Source of the DNA: Priestia megaterium
GTDB taxonomy: Bacteria > Bacillota > Bacilli > Bacillales > Bacillaceae_H
Assembly: GCF_023824195.1 (NCBI RefSeq)
Contig: NZ_CP085442.1
Span: forward strand, 1,588,001 to 1,652,000
Direction of reading: 5' to 3'
DNA: 64,000 nucleotides
A model generated the notes under the pieces. That model was not told the DNA's origin and searched no databases. It saw only the letters and a list, made by a program, of their open reading frames with translations. Positions 37,902 through 47,657 of the stretch are shown piece after piece. A program made the position numbers and the translations under genes. The stretch's first letter is position 1; every line of letters starts with the position of its first letter.

Positions 37902-38021
37902 ATTAAGAAATGAAGAGGTATCTTTTGCTTTAGTACTGTTGATAAACGGTATTATGTAAACGAAAAACCTGTTGAATATGTAGCAGAGAAATAAAAAAGA
38001 AAATTATATGTTATAATACTT

Positions 38022-38528
38022 ATAAATATCCAAATAAAGGAACTGGAATCTTTAATAGACTACGGGAGCGGTACTGGCTTAGTTAGCTTAGAATTGTCGG
38101 ATTTAGTTGATTCTATTTTGTTGGTTGATTCATCTCAACAAATGTTGGAAGTTGCGAAAGCTAAAATTTTTCACAAAGGAATCACGAACTCAAAAGTCCT
38201 TTGTTCAGATTTCACTGAAGAAACCCCTGAATTCAAGGCAGATATAGTTTTAATGTCATTAGTCCTCCTTCATATCCCAGATACTAAAAAAATCTTACAA
38301 GAATTATTTGATATTTTAAATGATAACGGGAAGCTAATTATTGTTGATTTTGATAAAAATCTTAGCATTAGTCATCCGAAAGTTCACAATGGTTTTTTAC
38401 ATAATGAACTGAAAGAATTCTTAGCTGAAGTTGGGTTTAAATCAATAAAAATAAAGACCTTCCATCATGGTCATAAAATCTTTATGAATCAAGATGCTTC
38501 TATGTTTATTTCTAGCGGTATAAAGTAA
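38022..38528 (+). pseudogene. SAM methyltransferase lacking its N-terminus
   Basis: The frame reads ELESLIDYGSGTGLVSLELS (SAM motif I), then ILLVDSSQQMLEVAKAKI and LMSLVLLHIPDTKKIL, to a normal C-terminus at 38528. About 30-40 residues that should precede motif I are absent: upstream of 38043 the frame has no ATG/GTG/TTG with an SD. A start at TTG 38094 would delete motif I. It is therefore a 5'-truncated UbiE-like methyltransferase, probably inactive. Just upstream, 37920-37992 reads as another protein-like shred (FCFSTVDKRYYVNEKPVEYV). Confidence 0.65.
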
Positions 38529-38678
38529 TTCTTCAATATAGGTGTCTGTAATTTTATAGAATTTATGATTGGGTGAAAGGCTTAATAATTTAGAGAATAA
38601 GAGCATTTTGGGAATTATATTATTGACAATAAAGGTTCCGTTAGAGCTAATGTATGTATTAATTCAATAAACATTAAA

Positions 38679-38706
38679 AAGGATCTTCCATTGAAGGTTC
38701 TTTTTT
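38679..38706 (+). terminator. Hairpin terminator
   Basis: Stem AAGGATCTTC / GAAGGTTCTT with two G-U pairs, then TTTT. Confidence 0.65.
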
Positions 38707-38741
38707 ACGTTTATTTAACATCCACCATATTAAATAAACGT
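38707..38741. repeat. 12-bp perfect inverted repeat
   Basis: ACGTTTATTTAA (38707-38718) and TTAAATAAACGT (38730-38741) flank 11 bases, directly behind the terminator. It may be an operator or a second hairpin; no gene is obviously tied to it. Confidence 0.6.
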
Positions 38742-38847
38742 TTATATCCTATACAAGAATAGAATTACGATGACCTTTAAGTGTAAATCCTTTAATTACC
38801 ATTTTAACAATAATATGTTATAATGTTTTAAAAATGGTGGTGTGACA

Positions 38848-39063
38848 ATGAGCGAAAATAAAGAAGCGCCTGAAAAAAGAAGAGAGAGGCTGAAACAAGA
38901 AGAGTTAAACAAAAATCCAGCGGGGGATATTAATGATGCATTTAACAGAAATGAAGCCGGAAACCTATCTGGTTTAGCAGGCAGCTTAGGATGGAAGGGG
39001 CTAGGTATACTTATTGCTGTAATAATTATAGGTTTTATCGTGGCGTCCCTATTTTTAAAATAA
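38848..39063 (+). CDS. DUF6366-like small membrane protein
   Basis: This 71-aa protein has a charged N-terminal half (SENKEAPEKRRERLKQEELN, then NPAGDINDAFNRNEAGN) followed by LGWKGLGILIAVIIIGFIVA, one C-terminal helix. This pattern is typical of DUF6366. ATG 38848 has GGTGGTG upstream. It is followed after 38 bases by another small membrane protein gene, perhaps in the same transcript. Function unknown. Confidence 0.7.
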   Translation: MSENKEAPEKRRERLKQEELNKNPAGDINDAFNRNEAGNLSGLAGSLGWKGLGILIAVIIIGFIVASLFLK

Positions 39064-39101
39064 TATGAGGTTTATAAATTAAAAGTACTGGAGGAGTCAT
39101 T

Positions 39102-39338
39102 TTGAAAAATTATGCAGTGTTTATTGGTAGTTTTATAGTGTTACTGTTTGCTTTTCAAATTGTTTCTGGGCTATTTCTTACACTTACATATGTACCTGAA
39201 ACTTCACAGCATTTGAGTAGCTCAACGGTCAGTATTTTTTCTTTTAATTATCCATTTTTAAGTTCTATTATAGCGGCCACCTTTTCATTTATTATTTCAA
39301 ACAAAGTATGTAAAGTTAAAAAGAGTACCTACAAATAA
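39102..39338 (+). CDS. Small two-helix membrane protein (78 aa)
   Basis: TTG 39102 follows GGAGGAG at a normal distance. Helices at about 4-28 and 45-66 are joined by an outside loop TLTYVPETSQHLSSS; a short basic tail (KVCKVKKSTYK) is probably cytoplasmic. The terminator overlaps its last codons. Unknown family; likely co-transcribed with the DUF6366-like gene. Confidence 0.6.
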   Translation: MKNYAVFIGSFIVLLFAFQIVSGLFLTLTYVPETSQHLSSSTVSIFSFNYPFLSSIIAATFSFIISNKVCKVKKSTYK

Positions 39339-39353
39339 TTAGGTGCTTTTTTT
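39324..39353 (+). terminator. Hairpin terminator
   Basis: Stem AGTACCTA / TAGGTGCT (39324-39331, 39340-39347), T-rich tail to 39353. It overlaps the end of the small membrane gene. Confidence 0.75.
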
Positions 39354-39473
39354 GTGTGCTAAGAACATTGATGACGGTATTGATTACAATAGTATTTTTT
39401 ACAAGATTTCTATTTCCTTTTTATGGTATTGTATAGATGCGTATTCAGTACTGCCGAAAGAAGGGGATAATTA

Positions 39474-40145
39474 ATGTTGCAATCACTGATTTTTGATATG
39501 GATGGAACGCTGTTTCAAACAGATAAAATTTTAGAATTATCGCTTGACGATACCTTTAACCATTTACGTGCACTCAATCAATGGGATACTGGTACTCCTA
39601 TTGATAAGTATCGTGAGATTATGGGTGTACCTTTACCAAAAGTATGGGAAGCTTTATTACCTATTCATTCAGATGAAATAAGAAAGTATACGGATGACTA
39701 TTTTTTGAAAAGCTTAGTGGAGAATATAAGAAAAGGGAAAGGTGCTTTATATCCCAATGTAAAAGAGGTTTTTAGCTATTTAAAAGAAAATAATTGTTCC
39801 ATTTACATAGCAAGTAACGGTTTAAAGGAATATTTAGAAGCTATTGTAGAACATTACAATTTGAATAATTGGGTAACAGAGACATTTAGTATCCAACAAA
39901 TCCAAACCCTCGATAAAGGAGATTTAGTCAAAACGATTATAAAGAAATATGATATTAAATACGCAGCCGTAGTGGGAGACCGTCTATCTGACATAAATGC
40001 TGCAAGGGATAATAGTTTAATGGCAGTGGGGTGCAATTTTGATTTTGCTCAAGAGGGTGAGCTTGCGCAGGCTGATGTGGTAATAGATGATTTGAAGGAA
40101 TTAAAAACTATTGTATCTAACATAAATAGTAGCTTGTCAATCTAA
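39474..40145 (+). CDS. HAD superfamily hydrolase
   Basis: This 223-aa haloacid-dehalogenase-like phosphatase has motif I FDMDGTLFQTD, motif II IYIASNG, the motif III Lys around LDKGDLVK, and motif IV VGDRLSDINAA. The cap is helical (about 18-85), as in the phosphoglycolate/PpaX-like subgroup. ATG 39474 has GAAGGGG upstream. It stands alone before a strong terminator. The substrate is not readable. Confidence 0.88.
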   Translation: MLQSLIFDMDGTLFQTDKILELSLDDTFNHLRALNQWDTGTPIDKYREIMGVPLPKVWEALLPIHSDEIRKYTDDYFLKSLVENIRKGKGALYPNVKEVFSYLKENNCSIYIASNGLKEYLEAIVEHYNLNNWVTETFSIQQIQTLDKGDLVKTIIKKYDIKYAAVVGDRLSDINAARDNSLMAVGCNFDFAQEGELAQADVVIDDLKELKTIVSNINSSLSI

Positions 40146-40226
40146 TAGACTGATCCTCGAACATAATCATTATAGATGGTTAATGTCGCAATTTTATTAA
40201 GAGAATAAATTTTTTATATGCTATGT

Positions 40227-40258
40227 AAAAGGATAGGCCTTTAAAGGGCTATCCTTTT
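40227..40258. terminator. Hairpin terminator
   Basis: AAAAGGATAG (40227-40236) with CTATCCTTTT (40249-40258), extended by GCC/GGC. A- and T-flanked, so usable on both strands. Confidence 0.8.
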
Positions 40259-40520
40259 AATTTACCTTACAGTATTGGAATCCACTTGATTTTGAATCTT
40301 CACTGCAGTTTCTGCTCCGTCAATGAACTCACACATATATAGACCTAAATCTACTGAAGTTGAAACATAAATAATGAGCGGTTCCCCTGCAATTTAAAAT
40401 GTTTACATAATCTTTTCTTGTCATTAATAAATGGTTTACAATCCTGAGCTATGCTTAGGTTAAGATTTCCAAAATAGTTTTATATTAAAAATAATTCTAT
40501 GAGAAAGGAGATTTTTGATT
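40259..40520. other. Gene-free stretch
   Basis: Part of a roughly 800-base gap (40146-40941). No reading frame with a start is supported here. A minus-strand protein-like shred may exist around 40270-40395, but stops interrupt it. Confidence 0.3.
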
Positions 40521-40628
40521 ATGACTTCGCATATGATTCGTAAATCTGATAGCGCTCACTTATGTATTAGGGGGTATAAGATAAAATTGACACTCAGCCA
40601 GTGGAAGCTTGTAAGCACTCCGAGATAA
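40521..40628 (+). CDS. Possible 35-aa peptide or gene relic
   Basis: ATG 40521 lies ten bases after AAAGGAG; the frame reads MTSHMIRKSDSAHLCIRGYK and ends with a stop at 40628, 25 bases before a terminator. RBS, frame and terminator together suggest expression, but the sequence matches nothing I know. It may be the 5' end of a deleted gene. Confidence 0.35.
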   Translation: MTSHMIRKSDSAHLCIRGYKIKLTLSQWKLVSTPR

Positions 40629-40653
40629 TGGTTAACCCAACTATAAAAAGAGG

Positions 40654-40686
40654 AAAACCTCCATCTTAATTTAGATGGGGTTTTTT
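40654..40686 (+). terminator. Hairpin terminator
   Basis: AAAACCTCCATCT (40654-40666) with AGATGGGGTTTT (40673-40684), then TT. Ends the small frame at 40521. Confidence 0.8.
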
Positions 40687-40888
40687 GCATTTCTTTTATT
40701 AACCTTTTAATTAGCTAACTATTTAGACTTTATAATAAAAAAGACTAATAAAAGTTAAAAAATGTAATAAAAAAGAGGAATATTATTTAAGTGAAATTAA
40801 AATAAAGCACAACTAAATATGCATTTTTTAAATGTTTTACCACTTTTTATTGACCATAAAAATTTAAAAGAATTAAAATAAATATAAA

Positions 40889-40904
40889 GTAAGTGATTAC
40901 TTAC
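40889..40904. promoter_or_regulatory. TetR-type palindromic operator
   Basis: GTAAGTGATTACTTAC: six-base arms around GATT, 38 bases before the start of the PEP-synthase-like gene. Size and place fit the TetR regulator encoded directly downstream of that gene. Confidence 0.6.
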
Positions 40905-40941
40905 ATTTTAAAATTGTTTTGTAGGAGGATGAATATTTTTA

Positions 40942-43455
40942 ATGTATAGTTTAAGTTTTCAAAAGGTGGACGAGGCGAATGAAAAAGTTGGAGCAAAAGC
41001 TTTAAACCTTATAAAAATGAAAAGAAAAAATTTACCGATTCCAGATGGGTTTGTTATTCAAACGGAAGCTTTAAAGCGATATATCGAATGGAACGGGATT
41101 GATCGTCAAACGGATAATATACACGAGAGAATTTTACACGGGGAAATTCCTATTGAAATTGAATCGGATCTCATAGAGGCATTTCGAAACCTAAAGTGCT
41201 CTTATACGTCAGTAGCTGTTCGTTCATCATCTAGTGCTGAAGATTTAGAAGGTGCATCTTTTGCTGGCCAGTATGAAACCTATCTTAATGTGAAAAGTAC
41301 CGAGGATTTTTTGAGTAAAGTGAAAGCGTGCTGGGCCTCATTTTTCACTGAAAGAGTCGAACAATATACTCAAAATATGTATGCTGATTTTGATGAAGTT
41401 TCAATGGCAGTTGTTGTTCAAGGGTTAATTGAGTCCGAAACATCGGGAGTCATATTCAGTCAAAACCCCGTCACTCATAATACAAAAGAAATGATGATTA
41501 ATGCCAGCTATGGACTAGGAGAAGCAATCGTATCGGGCTTAGTAACACCTGATGTTTACCTGGTTAATAAACAAACCTTTGAGATAGAGAAAGAAAAAGG
41601 GCTAAAGGAAGTAAAAATAATTCCACTTGTTGAAGGCGTTGAAGAAATCGAAACAACGGAAGATGAGCAGCAAAGGTTTTGTTTAACAGACGAGAAAATC
41701 ATTGAATTGACCGAAATAACAAAAGAAGTAGAAGCTCTTTACCAACATCCCGTAGACATAGAGTTTGGTGTTCAAGACAATCAAGTATATCTATTACAGG
41801 CAAGAGCTATTACCACATTAACAGAGGCCAAAGAATTAACTCCTTTCCAAAAAGATATATCTTTAAGTTTCGAGGATATGGAAGAGTTTTGGATTTTAAA
41901 TGACACAAGTTTTTCTCATGCTGTTAGTCCATTGTACGCTTCATTTATTATTCCGGCATTTTCTGAAGGAACAGCTTCTAGTTTTCAAAAGTTAAACTTT
42001 ATATTTAATAGACTTAATTTAAAAGTGTATAAAGGACATATCTATACAAGAACGGAGCTTTTTAAAGGAGATTCTGATAAGAGAAGCCAAGAACATAAGG
42101 AATTAATGGAAAGTATTTATCCAGTCTTAACAAAGCGAATGAATCAAATTATTAAGGAACAATTTTTACCTTACTATGACAAATTAGATAGCTCTACCTG
42201 GGAAAATCTCAACCTTCAGAGAGGAAAAGAGATTCTTCAAAGTTTGACTGATTTTTATAAAACGGCATATGATTTGCATTTTGACATTGTTATGCCTCAA
42301 ATGTCTTTAAATACTATAGTTGAAGAATACTATAAAAACCTTACAAATAAAAAATCCGGACATGATGTTTATGAGCTATTGACTGGGAAAATGAACAAAT
42401 CGTTGGAAACGGATCAACAACTTTCTAGACTTGCTTTAACAGTTAAAGGCGATGCGGAACTTACTAAGATCTTTCAAGAAGAATGCACAGAAACTTTATT
42501 AAAGAAATTAGAGGGAAATAAAGCAGCAAAAAGCTTTATGGCTGAAGTAGATACTTTTCTAAAACAGTATGGATATCGAAGCGTTGTAAGTCACGATTTT
42601 GTAGGAGAAACTTGGCTAGAGAACCCTCTTCACGCATTGTCCCTTATTCAAGGATATGTTAATGACGGTTACAACTTTGATGAGAATTTCAAACAGACGG
42701 TCAAGAAACGTGAACAGAACTATAATGAGTTTCTGGAACAGATAGCGGATAGCAAACACAAAGAAGAGTTTGAAAAATATTATCAGTGGGCATTAGATGC
42801 ATCCGTTATAAGAGATGACCATCATTTTTATATCGATGCAATGTTGGATGCAAAAGCCCGTTTATTCCTACTCAAGCTAGGTAATTTACTAGTTAATCAT
42901 CATGTTTTTCTAGTGAAAGAAGATATTTTCTTCTTATATCTTGATGAGCTAGAGTCTCTTTTAGAAAATCCAGTAGACATGACAGAATTAATTGAGAAGC
43001 GTAAAAAAGAACACGCAGAACATGAGCAAATGTCTAATTTGCCTAGATACTTCGGCGTCCCTGAACCAGCTCAGCTGAAAGAAGCTGAGAAATATATGGG
43101 AGCTATTGAGGAAAATGACGCTAACAGCGAACATTCTATTAAAGGGTTAGCCTCTTCCTCGGGAACATATACCGGAAAAGTAAAAGTCATTTCAAATACG
43201 AAGGAATTTTCCAAGCTGGAAAAAGGTGATGTTTTAGTATGTAAGACCACTACTCCACTTTGGACTACTTTATTTCAGACTGCGGGGGCTGTTATTACTG
43301 ACGCTGGAGGTATTCTTTCTCATTCGGCAATAATTGCACGTGAATATGAAATTCCTGCAGTGGTTGGTACGAAAATAAGTACGGATAAGCTAAAAGATGG
43401 CGATATTGTTATGGTCGATGGTACAAATGGAATTGTCACGCGCTTAAATGAATAA
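40942..43455 (+). CDS. PEP-synthase/rifampin-phosphotransferase-like dikinase
   Basis: This 837-aa protein has three regions. The ATP-binding PPDK/PEP-synthase N-domain is about 1-300 ([50 protein letters not shown]). The middle helical region, about 310-720, is divergent. The swivelling His domain is at the C-terminus with [20 protein letters not shown], where the His carries phosphate. The build and length match rifampin phosphotransferase (Rph) and Pps-like proteins of Bacillus rather than true PEP synthase, whose C-terminal PEP domain is absent. Followed by TetR and an exporter, it is most likely a xenobiotic or antibiotic phosphotransferase. ATG 40942 has AGGAGG upstream. Confidence 0.82.
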   Translation: MYSLSFQKVDEANEKVGAKALNLIKMKRKNLPIPDGFVIQTEALKRYIEWNGIDRQTDNIHERILHGEIPIEIESDLIEAFRNLKCSYTSVAVRSSSSAEDLEGASFAGQYETYLNVKSTEDFLSKVKACWASFFTERVEQYTQNMYADFDEVSMAVVVQGLIESETSGVIFSQNPVTHNTKEMMINASYGLGEAIVSGLVTPDVYLVNKQTFEIEKEKGLKEVKIIPLVEGVEEIETTEDEQQRFCLTDEKIIELTEITKEVEALYQHPVDIEFGVQDNQVYLLQARAITTLTEAKELTPFQKDISLSFEDMEEFWILNDTSFSHAVSPLYASFIIPAFSEGTASSFQKLNFIFNRLNLKVYKGHIYTRTELFKGDSDKRSQEHKELMESIYPVLTKRMNQIIKEQFLPYYDKLDSSTWENLNLQRGKEILQSLTDFYKTAYDLHFDIVMPQMSLNTIVEEYYKNLTNKKSGHDVYELLTGKMNKSLETDQQLSRLALTVKGDAELTKIFQEECTETLLKKLEGNKAAKSFMAEVDTFLKQYGYRSVVSHDFVGETWLENPLHALSLIQGYVNDGYNFDENFKQTVKKREQNYNEFLEQIADSKHKEEFEKYYQWALDASVIRDDHHFYIDAMLDAKARLFLLKLGNLLVNHHVFLVKEDIFFLYLDELESLLENPVDMTELIEKRKKEHAEHEQMSNLPRYFGVPEPAQLKEAEKYMGAIEENDANSEHSIKGLASSSGTYTGKVKVISNTKEFSKLEKGDVLVCKTTTPLWTTLFQTAGAVITDAGGILSHSAIIAREYEIPAVVGTKISTDKLKDGDIVMVDGTNGIVTRLNE

Positions 43456-43556
43456 ATAATTCTCTTCGATTCCATTTGACAACAGCTCTTTTTCCTTTAT
43501 ATACTGCCTAATGGAAAGTAAATACTTACATTCAGGAAGCATAAAGGATGATTAAC

Positions 43557-44132
43557 ATGAAAAAAGATGAAACAAAAAGGAAGATAACAAAAGCTACAAT
43601 AGAACTGCTTAAAGAAAAAGGCTATAAAGGTACTACCACTAGAGAAATTGCAGAACAAGCTGGCGTTAATGAATTGACTGTTTTTCGCCACTTTGGCAAT
43701 AAAGAAGGCATTATTCAAGCTATTGTCAAAACAACAAGCTTTTCACTTGAGATCTTTGATAAATCAATTGAATGGGAGCTTGAAAAAGATTTGACGAATT
43801 TCGGTTACCTGTTACTAAAAGACTTTGATAATAACCGAGACATGATTTCAATTGCTTTAAAAGACCCTTTAATTTTCTCACAGGCGCACGAAGAAATTAT
43901 AAAAAAAATTAATGATGCGAAAGAAATACTAAAAGAATACTTTGAAGAAATGCAAAAGAAAGGATATATCAAAGAATTAGATTGCTGTACACAAGCGGAG
44001 CTTTTCCTAAGTACGTATTGGGGATATTTTATGTATAAACTAAATTTTGGAGACAAAGCCTTACATGCAGATTATCAAGATATGATAAAAAACAGTATAA
44101 AAACGTTTATAAAAGGAATTTCTGTCCATTAA
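43557..44132 (+). CDS. TetR/AcrR family regulator
   Basis: This 191-aa protein has an N-terminal HTH at about 5-55: ITKATIELLKEKGYKGTTTR, EIAEQAGVNELTVFRHFGNK. The ligand domain is helical. The start ATG 43557 has AAAGG about nine bases upstream; ATG 43548 is also in frame. It lies between the dikinase and the exporter (16 bases before the latter's TTG) and should control both through the operator at 40889. Confidence 0.88.
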   Translation: MKKDETKRKITKATIELLKEKGYKGTTTREIAEQAGVNELTVFRHFGNKEGIIQAIVKTTSFSLEIFDKSIEWELEKDLTNFGYLLLKDFDNNRDMISIALKDPLIFSQAHEEIIKKINDAKEILKEYFEEMQKKGYIKELDCCTQAELFLSTYWGYFMYKLNFGDKALHADYQDMIKNSIKTFIKGISVH

Positions 44133-44148
44133 AAGGAGGCAATAATGT

Positions 44149-45495
44149 TTGGGTAAACATAAAGAGCTTATCTTGATTATTTCATTACTAATTGGGACAT
44201 TTCTTGTACCAATAAATTCGACAATGATTGCCGTTGCTCTATCAACCATATCAGCTCATTTTAATGAACCACTTGCAAATATTTCTTGGGTAGTAACTAT
44301 TTATTTAATTGTAATGGCTGTTACTCAGCCTATCGCTGGAAAGCTAGGAGATCTATATGGGAACAGAAATATCTATTTATGGGGCGTAGTGTTCTTTCTT
44401 ATAGCATCTTTAGGCTGTATATTTTCAACTAATCTCATTTCCCTTATTATCTTTCGATCACTGCAGGCAGTAGGAGGAGCTTTACTTACTCCAAACACTA
44501 TAGCAATCATTAGATATGTGGTACCAAAAGAACGACTCCCTAAAGTTTTAGGTATATTTGGAATGGGGATGGGTTTGGGTGCTGCAATTGGACCTTTACT
44601 AGGGTCTGTACTGCTTGAAAACTTCAACTTGGAAGCTATATTCTGGGTCAACGTTCCTTTTCTTTTCTTAGCTTTAATCAGTGGAATAGTGATGATTCCT
44701 AAATTTAATGTTAAAAAGCAAACAAGTACTTTAGATATTCAAGGCTCCATTTATTTAGCAATTAGCATTTCTTTATTGATCTTGTTGACACACGGTATGG
44801 AATTTACTAAGGCTTTAATAATGGGAATAATATTTATTCTATCTACAATCTTGTTTATCAAAAGAGAAAATACGGCAGAAAACCCGATTATCGATTTTTC
44901 TTTATTTAAAAATTCCACCTTTACAAGCGCTAATTTATCTATTATGCTTAGCAATTTTGTTATGTATGTGATTCTGTTAATTATGCCTCTGTTGATGAAG
45001 TCTCAATTTCACTTATCTACAGCGCAAACAGGGCTTATTTTATCGGTTTTTTCGATTTCAATGTCTTTAAGCGGCTGGATAGGAGGATTATTAAACAATA
45101 AGTTTAGTTCTAAAAAAGTTATTGGATTTTCTTTTGCTATGATCCTTTTCTCCAATATTGTCTTTCTATCCTTAGAGAGCGTTGGATCTATTCTTTTTCT
45201 TATAGTGGCTTTAATTATTGGAGGTTTTTCTACGGGAGTAGGTTTAACAAGCATGCAGGTTGCCTCGCTTGACTCCGTAAGTAAAGAGCAATCAGGCACA
45301 GCATCTGGCATTTACTCAACGTTTCGCTATTTCGGAAGTATTATTTCGTCCACGCTTATTGCTCTCGTTACAAGCTATAACTACATCTTTATTATTTTAG
45401 GGATATCAGGGATAGTAGGTTTACTAGTAGCTAGAAGCATTAAATCTAGTAGCCAAGATGTAATAAGCAGCAATAATTCTAGTGCAAAAGCATAG
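44149..45495 (+). CDS. DHA2-type MFS multidrug exporter
   Basis: This 448-aa protein has 12-14 hydrophobic helices with the family blocks NSTMIAVALSTISAHF, WVVTIYLIVMAVTQPIAGKL GDLYGNR (motif A) and GIFGMGMGLGAAIGPLLGS (antiporter motif C). The reading frame starts with TTG 44149, nine bases after AGGAGG. A nearby ATG at 44145 is out of frame and stops after three codons. It is probably co-transcribed with TetR and exports the compound that the TetR senses. Confidence 0.88.
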   Translation: MGKHKELILIISLLIGTFLVPINSTMIAVALSTISAHFNEPLANISWVVTIYLIVMAVTQPIAGKLGDLYGNRNIYLWGVVFFLIASLGCIFSTNLISLIIFRSLQAVGGALLTPNTIAIIRYVVPKERLPKVLGIFGMGMGLGAAIGPLLGSVLLENFNLEAIFWVNVPFLFLALISGIVMIPKFNVKKQTSTLDIQGSIYLAISISLLILLTHGMEFTKALIMGIIFILSTILFIKRENTAENPIIDFSLFKNSTFTSANLSIMLSNFVMYVILLIMPLLMKSQFHLSTAQTGLILSVFSISMSLSGWIGGLLNNKFSSKKVIGFSFAMILFSNIVFLSLESVGSILFLIVALIIGGFSTGVGLTSMQVASLDSVSKEQSGTASGIYSTFRYFGSIISSTLIALVTSYNYIFIILGISGIVGLLVARSIKSSSQDVISSNNSSAKA

Positions 45496-45549
45496 TCGGT
45501 TTTTATAAAGCTGCTGGTTATATATACGATTTACTAATTAATCGATAAA

Positions 45550-45592
45550 AAATAAGTAATGCTTCTGAAATAGGAGCATTACTTATTTTTTT
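45550..45592 (+). terminator. Strong hairpin terminator
   Basis: A 17-bp stem with one G-U pair (45550-45566 with 45572-45588), then TTTT. Ends the dikinase-TetR-exporter unit. Confidence 0.85.
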
Positions 45593-45690
45593 GCTTAAAA
45601 ATCTTAGAGAAAACGGCAGATGAATTCATCTGTTGCTCTTCAAAAATTAATTTATTTTAAATAAAAAATTCTAATAATTCAATCTTGTTA

Positions 45691-45766
45691 TTGACGAACT
45701 CGCATTTCAGATGTACACTTAAGTCACAAAGCTACTTAGTATACAAGTTACCTAAGTATACTAAAT
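45691..45766 (+). promoter_or_regulatory. Promoter and GntR operator of the transketolase operon
   Basis: TTGACG (45691-45696), 17-base spacer, TACACT (45714-45719). Twenty bases after the -10 start, ACTTAGTATACAAGT (45734-45748) is followed by its inverted partner CTAAGTATACTAAAT (45752-45766), both centred on GTATAC. The same 15-mer occurs at 49566-49580 with the same spacing. The operator covers the start of transcription, so it should be a repressor site for the FadR-type GntR protein encoded at 48.6 kb. Confidence 0.78.
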
Positions 45767-45827
45767 TATATTTTAATGGATATATCATTTGGAAAACAGC
45801 AAGTCATAAATTAATGAGGTGACTAAA

Positions 45828-46661
45828 ATGAAAGAAATTAGTATTGAAGAATTAAAAGAAAAAGCCATTCAATTAAGAAAAACAGCTCTTACAATGATTT
45901 ATGGAGCACAATCTGGCCATCCAGGAGGTTCACTTTCTGCAGCTGATATTATGGCAGCGCTTTATTTTAAAGAAATGAATGTTGATCCACACAATCCTAA
46001 CTGGGAAGATCGCGATAGATTTGTACTTTCCAAAGGTCACGTTTGTCCCATTCAATATTCAGCTTTAGCTTTACGAGGGTTTGTACCCTATGAAACGATA
46101 TACACGTTGAGAGAATATGGTTCTCCGTTTCAAGGGCATCCAGATATGAAAAAGTGCAAAGGTATTGATATCTCAACAGGTTCACTAGGACAAGGACTTT
46201 CTTGTGGCGTAGGTATGGCAATAGCAGGGAAACGAGATTTTAAAGACTATAGAGTTTTTGCCTTAGTAGGCGACGGAGAATGTCAAGAAGGACAAATTTG
46301 GGAAGCTGCTCAAACAGCAGTTAAGTACCAATTAGATAATTTAGTTGTATTTGTAGATAATAACAGACTTCAAATCGATGGATTTTGTGATGAAATTATG
46401 CCATTGCAAGATTTAGAGAAAAAATTTGATGCGTTTGGTTTTGAAACAAAGCGAATTAATGGACACTCCATGGAAGAGATTGTAGAAACATTGGATGAAG
46501 TAAAAGTAGCGAAGAATGGAAGACCAAAATGTATCATTTGTGACACGGTAAAAGGTAAAGGAGTTTCGTTCATGGAGGATGTGGCTGATTGGCACGGGGT
46601 TGCTCCTAATGAAGAGCAATATCATCAAGCAATGGAAGAAGTAGCAGGAGGTTTAAGATAA
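45828..46661 (+). CDS. Transketolase, N-terminal (TPP-binding) subunit
   Basis: This 277-aa subunit has AQSGHPGGSLSAADIMAALY, KGHVCPIQYSAL and the ThDP/Mg motif VGDGECQEGQIWEAAQTAVK followed by VDNNRLQIDG. Two-subunit transketolases are used in specialised pathways such as apulose-4-phosphate or sulfosugar cleavage, besides pentose metabolism. ATG 45828 has GAGGTG upstream. Its stop overlaps the start of the C-terminal subunit gene (TAATG), so they are made in equal amounts. Donor substrate unknown. Confidence 0.92.
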   Translation: MKEISIEELKEKAIQLRKTALTMIYGAQSGHPGGSLSAADIMAALYFKEMNVDPHNPNWEDRDRFVLSKGHVCPIQYSALALRGFVPYETIYTLREYGSPFQGHPDMKKCKGIDISTGSLGQGLSCGVGMAIAGKRDFKDYRVFALVGDGECQEGQIWEAAQTAVKYQLDNLVVFVDNNRLQIDGFCDEIMPLQDLEKKFDAFGFETKRINGHSMEEIVETLDEVKVAKNGRPKCIICDTVKGKGVSFMEDVADWHGVAPNEEQYHQAMEEVAGGLR

Positions 46662-47608
46662 TGAGCATACTGGAAAAAGATCTTACAGTAAAAAAAGCTA
46701 CGAGAGAAGCCTTTGGAGATGAAATCGTAAAATTAGGGAAAGAAAATAAAAATATTTATGTCATTGATGTGGATATTGCAAAGTCTTGTAAAACAGTAAA
46801 CTTTATCAAACAATTACCTGACCAGCATATTAATGTCGGGATCGCAGAACAAAATGCAGCTGGGTTAGCAGCTGGACTTGCTACGACTGGTAAAATTCCT
46901 TTTGTAAGCACTTACGCGGTCTTTGGTTCATTAAGAATGCTTGAACAAATTAGACAAGAAGTCTGCTATCCTAACTTAAATGTAAAGATTGCTTGTTCAC
47001 ACGGTGGTCTAACGCCAGCTAATGATGGAGGAAGTCATCAGGCTATAGAAGATATGGGTGTATTGAGATCGGTTCCTAATATGACTGTCATTATGGGAGC
47101 TGACTATTATTCTACTAGAAAGTTAGTAGAACAAGCTGCTAAAGTATATGGACCTGTATATCTTCGTTTCACTCGAGATACGGTTCCAATTATTTATGAT
47201 GAAAATGAAGAGTTTACAATTGGAAAAGCAAAGAAAATTAAAGATGGAAGCGACATAGCTATTATTGCCAATGGCGATACAGTACGACTCGCTTTAGAAG
47301 CAACTAAAGAATTAGAAAAACAAGGAATATCTGTAAAGCTACTAGATATGCATACTATTAAGCCGTTGGATCGAGAAGCAGTAGTTGACTGCTTAAATAT
47401 CGGGAAAATTATCACGGTTGAGGACCATAACATTCTAAATGGCCTTGGCAGTGCCGTATGTGAAGTAGTTGCAGAAGAGGGAAAAGGTACAGTTCGAAGA
47501 ATTGGTGTACAGGATCAATTTGGACAATCTGCGCCTTATGAAAAACTATTAGAGTTAAATGGAATTACTACAGAAAATATTATCAAAACAGCTAAAGAAC
47601 TGATTTAA
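46661..47608 (+). CDS. Transketolase, C-terminal subunit
   Basis: This 315-aa subunit has a pyrimidine-binding domain (about 15-165, with the catalytic Glu in HINVGIAEQNAAGLAAGLA) and a C-terminal transketolase domain (about 185-305, ITVEDHNILNGLGSAVCEVV). CSHGGLTPANDGGSHQAIED carries the conserved substrate-side His/Asp residues. It is coupled to the N-terminal subunit by the TAATG overlap. Together they form a complete transketolase, but of unknown ketose specificity. Confidence 0.92.
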   Translation: MSILEKDLTVKKATREAFGDEIVKLGKENKNIYVIDVDIAKSCKTVNFIKQLPDQHINVGIAEQNAAGLAAGLATTGKIPFVSTYAVFGSLRMLEQIRQEVCYPNLNVKIACSHGGLTPANDGGSHQAIEDMGVLRSVPNMTVIMGADYYSTRKLVEQAAKVYGPVYLRFTRDTVPIIYDENEEFTIGKAKKIKDGSDIAIIANGDTVRLALEATKELEKQGISVKLLDMHTIKPLDREAVVDCLNIGKIITVEDHNILNGLGSAVCEVVAEEGKGTVRRIGVQDQFGQSAPYEKLLELNGITTENIIKTAKELI

Positions 47609-47657
47609 GACTAACTATATTAAATAGACAAAGCTAACAAGATGGGGGAAATATAAT

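Noticed and set aside
44373..45311. Minus-strand frames of 67-100 aa inside the exporter gene
   Set aside because: Shadows of a hydrophobic gene; no ribosome sites.
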